Below are positions 6,031 to 8,009 of a stretch of DNA of 8,009 bases, piece after piece. Under the pieces are notes generated by a model that saw only the letters and a list, made by a program, of their open reading frames with translations, did no database searches and was not told the origin of the DNA. The stretch is from Thermoplasmata archaeon. Its GTDB lineage: Archaea; Thermoplasmatota; Thermoplasmata; Thermoplasmatales; Thermoplasmataceae. A program made the translations under genes and the position numbers. The stretch is from positions 1 to 8,009 of the forward strand of contig JAJZZZ010000064.1 in the NCBI GenBank assembly GCA_021797265.1. The letters are read 5' to 3'. Positions within the stretch are counted from its first letter, which is position 1. Each line of letters opens with the position of its first letter.

Positions 6031-6049
6031 TGCCTCTTGTACCATAAAC

Positions 6050-6769
6050 TTGAAATCTCCAAATTACAAGTCTGTGGCGATGGTAGCACACTCAATACTT
6101 GCCATTGTAGCCGTACTAGCAGCGGTTGGCCTTGGTGCTACAGCTGCCACAGGTGTACTGACTCCACAAAGCGGAGGAGTCATGAACCTTGGCACCCTTG
6201 CACCCGGGCAAACTGGGAATGCTACAGCAACGGTTACAGTGCACGTAACAAATAGCACCGTATACAAGATAGGTCTGGAAAAGAAAGACCGGATAGGCAG
6301 CGTGTTCTCGAAGTTTGCAGTAACAGTTTCAGTTAACGGGCAACAATACAACGTTACCGGTGAACATGAAGACAGTCACTTAAAACTGAACAGTGGGGTC
6401 TATAGCATCAGCGTAAATCTGAGCTATGAAGTCAGAAACATGGTACACACAGCAAATGTTACAAATGTGCCATTCCTGTTCCTGCACCCCTCAGAGAATG
6501 AGAACCAGTCCGGTGAACATGAATTCGAGAACGAAACAGGCAGCAACAGTACCCAGGATTCTAGCAACAACGTTTCCCTGTTCGCAATGGATAACCAATC
6601 CGGGAGCAACAACCAATCACAGGATAATAACAACCAGGGAACAAATGCCACCTCAAACAGCATAGTTCTCGCTTCCCTGACATTCCATGTGAACGGCAAC
6701 GCTGGCAACGACAACGGGAATGAGTCTTCAGACTCAGTCAGGGTCATTCCAGTTGCCTTAAAAAATTAA
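6050..6769 (+). CDS. Secreted Asn/Ser-rich protein, probably N-glycosylated
   Basis: 239 residues with an N-terminal signal peptide: basic residues K2 and K7, then a hydrophobic run (VAHSILAIVAVLAAVGLGATAA, about 12-33). Beta-rich sequence follows (about 35-145, starting NLGTLAPGQTGNATATVTV), then a low-complexity Asn/Gln/Ser/Glu-rich region (about 150-210) and a short C-terminal beta segment ending VIPVALKN. Thirteen N-x-S/T sequons are visible. There is no C-terminal membrane helix, so it is probably exported and released, or held by other surface proteins. I do not recognise a family. The TTG at 6050 is preferred because it keeps the basic n-region and lies at leaderless distance from a TATA-like element. 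GTG 6074 or ATG 6080 would leave a signal peptide with no lysine. It lies downstream of mtnC across two hairpins and is probably a separate transcription unit. Confidence 0.72.
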   Translation: MKSPNYKSVAMVAHSILAIVAVLAAVGLGATAATGVLTPQSGGVMNLGTLAPGQTGNATATVTVHVTNSTVYKIGLEKKDRIGSVFSKFAVTVSVNGQQYNVTGEHEDSHLKLNSGVYSISVNLSYEVRNMVHTANVTNVPFLFLHPSENENQSGEHEFENETGSNSTQDSSNNVSLFAMDNQSGSNNQSQDNNNQGTNATSNSIVLASLTFHVNGNAGNDNGNESSDSVRVIPVALKN

Positions 6770-6801
6770 TAAACTTGATGTAGGGGGCAAACTCCACTTA
6801 A

Positions 6802-6824
6802 TTTTTTATTTTTCTTGTCTTTTT
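6802..6824 (+). terminator. T-rich terminator-like tract after the secreted-protein gene
   Basis: About 30 bp after the stop at 6769 the plus strand has successive T runs (ATTTTTTATTTTTCTTGTCTTTTT), the form of archaeal oligo-T termination. It would stop transcription before it runs antisense into the tRNA gene on the opposite strand. Confidence 0.55.
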
Positions 6825-6850
6825 AAGAATTTATTGTGAAATGGAAAGAT

Positions 6851-6942
6851 GCCGGGATCGGGGTTCGAACCCGAGACCTCCGGATTTCTCAGAACATTAC
6901 ATCCTTATGAGTCCGGCGCTCCTCCAACTAAGCCACCCCGGC
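6851..6942 (-). tRNA. tRNA-Met(CAT), elongator type, with a 20-nt intron
   Basis: The minus strand folds into a full cloverleaf. The acceptor stem is GCCGGGG/TCCCGGC (last pair G-T), the D arm lies around GCTTAGTTGGAGGAGC, the anticodon stem is CCGGA/TCCGG, a 5-nt variable loop follows, and the T arm is TCGGG-TTCGAAC-CCCGA. The anticodon loop CTCATAA (anticodon CAT) is interrupted after position 37 by 20 nt (6886-6905); the mature length is 72 nt without CCA. The elongator role is inferred from the G1-C72 pair and the anticodon stem without the G-G-G/C-C-C pairs of archaeal initiators. A CAT anticodon modified to read Ile AUA is possible but less likely. CCA is not encoded. The gene begins 14 bp after the eS1 stop with no A/T-rich box at promoter distance, so it is probably cut from an rps3ae co-transcript. 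Confidence 0.93.
6886..6905 (-). other. tRNA-Met intron with bulge-helix-bulge splice motif
   Basis: The intron sits at the canonical 37/38 site. CTCA of the anticodon loop pairs with TGAG near the intron's 3' end to form a 4-bp helix. This is flanked by 3-nt bulges TA|A and AA|A, where the bars mark the cuts. The remaining intron can close a small hairpin (GGAT...GTTC with G-T pairs). This is the standard substrate of the archaeal tRNA splicing endonuclease. Confidence 0.85.
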
Positions 6943-6956
6943 AAAAAATGGTGAAA

Positions 6957-7601
6957 TTATGGCATTGGTTCTACGCTTTTCTGCTCAACCACGGATGAAG
7001 GCTGAGCAGGAACAGTCGAAGATTTGGAGAGAACAGATTTCCTCATCTCTATTTTCTTAATTGGGTAAACATCCTTTGTTGTGTACACAATGTCCCCATA
7101 AATTTCGTCACCAATTACATACTTGGCCAGTTCCCCATAAGCCATGGTGGCAGCCTTTCCAGTCAGGAAAATTTCAACAGTCTTCCTAACTTCAGCTCTC
7201 TTGGAAGTGGTCAGCTTTCCGTCTGTAACAATAACAACCTTGAGTACCATGTTCACGTTGTCAGAAGATGCAACTTCTTTTATTATGTCCAGCCTCTCCT
7301 TTCTCCTTCTGACCATCCTTCTTATGTAGTCATCGCTAAGGCTGTGCCCTACGAATTCAGAAGTGCATTTTGAACCCTGGCAGGAAAGGACTTTGAAAAT
7401 CATCTTCGCGTTTGCTCTCTTGAAGTTGCCCGTGAAATCTGACACTGGTACCTCGATCTTCCTTCCGACCATTGCTTCTGGTGAGTTGCCAACACTAAGG
7501 CTAATCTCTTTTCCTCCCATGTAATCAGGAGCGTTTATGGTATACCAGTTCTTCTCTTTCCACTTGTCCTTTCCTTTTTTTTGTGTTCTGTCCTTTGCCA
7601 A
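6957..7601 (-). CDS. rps3ae: 30S ribosomal protein eS1 (S3Ae)
   Basis: 214 residues matching archaeal S3Ae, a component of the small ribosomal subunit shared with eukaryotes. Recognisable segments are a basic N-terminus (MAKDRTQKKGKDKWKEKNWY), INAPDYMGGKEIS (23-35), GRKIEVPVSDFTGNFKRANAKMIFKV (46-71), DDYIRRMVRRRKERLDII (89-106) and the C-terminal DIVYTTKDVYPIKKIEMRKS (about 170-189). A Ser/Val/Glu/Pro-rich tail follows. The start codon is TTG at 7601; no in-frame ATG fits, and GAGG lies 9 nt upstream. The tRNA-Met gene begins 14 bp after the stop on the same strand, separated only by a T-rich spacer, so the two are probably co-transcribed. A promoter-like box at 7656-7667 and a direct repeat lie upstream. 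Confidence 0.95.
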   Translation of the reverse strand: MAKDRTQKKGKDKWKEKNWYTINAPDYMGGKEISLSVGNSPEAMVGRKIEVPVSDFTGNFKRANAKMIFKVLSCQGSKCTSEFVGHSLSDDYIRRMVRRRKERLDIIKEVASSDNVNMVLKVVIVTDGKLTTSKRAEVRKTVEIFLTGKAATMAYGELAKYVIGDEIYGDIVYTTKDVYPIKKIEMRKSVLSKSSTVPAQPSSVVEQKSVEPMP

Positions 7602-7631
7602 TTAAATCCCTCATGATTTGGCGCAATTAAG

Positions 7632-7651
7632 CGTAATGCCAACGTAATGCC
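7632..7651. repeat. Direct repeat with 11-bp period in the rps3ae leader
   Basis: CGTAATGCC occurs twice (7632-7640 and 7643-7651), 11 bp apart start to start, or about one DNA helical turn. It lies between the TATA-like box and the TTG start of rps3ae, in or just before the mRNA leader. It could be an operator with two half-sites on one face of the DNA, or a leader RNA site. Confidence 0.5.
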
Positions 7652-7655
7652 TGTT

Positions 7656-7667
7656 CTAAATTAAACC
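7656..7667 (-). promoter_or_regulatory. Possible TATA-like box of rps3ae
   Basis: On the minus strand this reads GGTTTAATTTAG, preceded by purine-rich AAAA that could serve as a TFB-recognition element. Transcription would start near 7635, leaving a leader of about 35 nt before the TTG at 7601. Unlike several other genes here, rps3ae would then be leadered, in keeping with its GAGG motif. Confidence 0.45.
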
Positions 7668-7677
7668 TTTTGCATAC

Positions 7678-7710
7678 GCGACAATGTCAATTGGATCTTG
7701 ACAAAGTCGC
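7678..7710. repeat. Imperfect 13-bp inverted repeat between the deiminase gene and rps3ae
   Basis: Arms GCGACAATGTCAA and TTGACAAAGTCGC are complementary except for 2 bases, around a 7-nt loop. It begins 11 bp after the deiminase stop. The direct repeat GCATACGC overlaps one end (7672-7679) and the other (7709-7716). It may be a transcript-end hairpin, or an operator upstream of the rps3ae promoter. Confidence 0.5.
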
Positions 7711-7721
7711 ATACGCCTGAA

Positions 7722-8009
7722 TCAGTTATGCCTTTCAAGGGAGGCAGTCATGCAATGTGCGCCACCATATCCTCCGGTCAATTCGCTGAGGTGGACTGGT
7801 ATGGATTCGATGCCCAGGTCCTTGATTTCTTTCCTGTTTGGGAACAGGTTTTCTTCCCCCTTTTCTCCATGTCCCTGATCACTTCCATTTCAACATTCCT
7901 GGGAAATACATGCTCTTTGAGGAGTCTTTGGAGAACATTTGAAACATTTACTGTAATAATGCGCCTGTCAGCTACTGTAAGGAAATTCGATGAGTAACTC
8001 AACTGCTCG
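7722..8009 (-). pseudogene. Arginine deiminase/amidinotransferase-family protein, C-terminal part, frame broken
   Basis: The gene enters from the right edge on the minus strand. The first frame reads SNFLTVADRRIITVNV...EVIRDMEKRG (to about 7856). The homologous sequence then continues in another frame, GEENLFPNRKEIKDLGIESI...ELTGGYGGAHCMTASLERHN, to the TGA at 7722-7724. The GGYGGAHCMT block contains the His-Cys pair characteristic of guanidine-modifying enzymes; the cysteine is the nucleophile in arginine deiminases and dimethylargininases. The two halves join smoothly if one base is restored near a run of four A and five G (7856-7864). Without it the protein continues out of frame (KKTCSQTGK...) and stops at about 7778, losing the catalytic cysteine. 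A real inactivating mutation and an assembly error look identical here. The substrate (free arginine or another guanidino compound) cannot be fixed from this fragment. Confidence 0.75.

Noticed and set aside
6064..6747. Minus-strand frames opposite the secreted-protein gene
   Set aside because: The Leu/Ser/Thr-rich translations are the expected antisense of Asn/Gln/Ser codons; no promoter or motif supports them.
7853..7866. Programmed -1 frameshifting in the deiminase gene
   Set aside because: No X-XXY-YYZ slippery heptamer is in the right phase, and I saw no convincing downstream pseudoknot. A missing base in a homopolymer explains the break more simply.
7698..7997. Plus-strand 99-codon frame at the right end
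   Set aside because: It is antisense to the deiminase-family fragment, whose catalytic motif is unmistakable on the minus strand.
1..8009. CRISPR arrays, insertion sequences, transposases, rRNA
   Set aside because: No regularly spaced repeats, transposase motifs or rRNA sequence were seen on either strand.

Overview
The window reads as chromosomal DNA from an archaeon, most likely a member of the Thermoplasmatales or a near relative. The evidence is a thermopsin-type acid protease, an archaeal/eukaryal ribosomal protein (eS1/S3Ae), and an elongator tRNA-Met whose intron can fold into a bulge-helix-bulge motif. Several genes also have a TATA-like box 20-27 nt before the start codon, the layout of leaderless transcripts. 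I assign no species, and the lineage is an inference from gene content.

Layout. The left end (1-218, minus) is the 5' part of a small multi-spanning membrane protein. It is divergent from a HIT-family protein (332-766, plus), which is followed by a MOSC-domain protein (857-1408, plus). A 61-residue protein with an LTxxEASxLI motif (1441-1626, minus) converges on these. Next is a large minus-strand gene (1703-3751) for a secreted, membrane-anchored thermopsin-family protein with extra surface modules. Across a shared 167-bp regulatory region lies a plus-strand cluster, mtnB-mtnD-mtnC (3919-5933). It encodes three consecutive steps of the oxygen-dependent methionine salvage pathway. A secreted Asn/Ser-rich protein rich in N-glycosylation sequons follows (6050-6769, plus). 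On the minus strand, rps3ae (6957-7601) runs into the intron-containing tRNA-Met (6851-6942) with only 14 bp between them. The right end (7722-8009, minus) is the C-terminal part of an arginine deiminase/amidinotransferase-family gene. Its reading frame is broken once, next to a run of four A and five G.

How the genes fit together. MtnB dehydrates methylthioribulose-1-phosphate, MtnC (enolase-phosphatase) makes the acireductone, and MtnD (acireductone dioxygenase) uses O2 to give the keto-acid precursor of methionine. The upstream steps (MTA phosphorylase and MTR-1-P isomerase) and the final transaminase are not in the window and would have to be encoded elsewhere. An O2-dependent pathway together with an acid protease and heavily sequon-decorated surface proteins suggests an aerobic or microaerobic acidophile that uses peptides. 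The arginine deiminase fragment would fit amino-acid catabolism if the gene is intact in the organism.

Most unusual points: a compact bacterial-type mtnBDC cluster in an archaeon; the thermopsin/mtn divergent control region with a palindrome and a possible short leader ORF; the frameshift in the deiminase gene; and the repeats between that gene and rps3ae. I saw no CRISPR array, insertion sequence or transposase.
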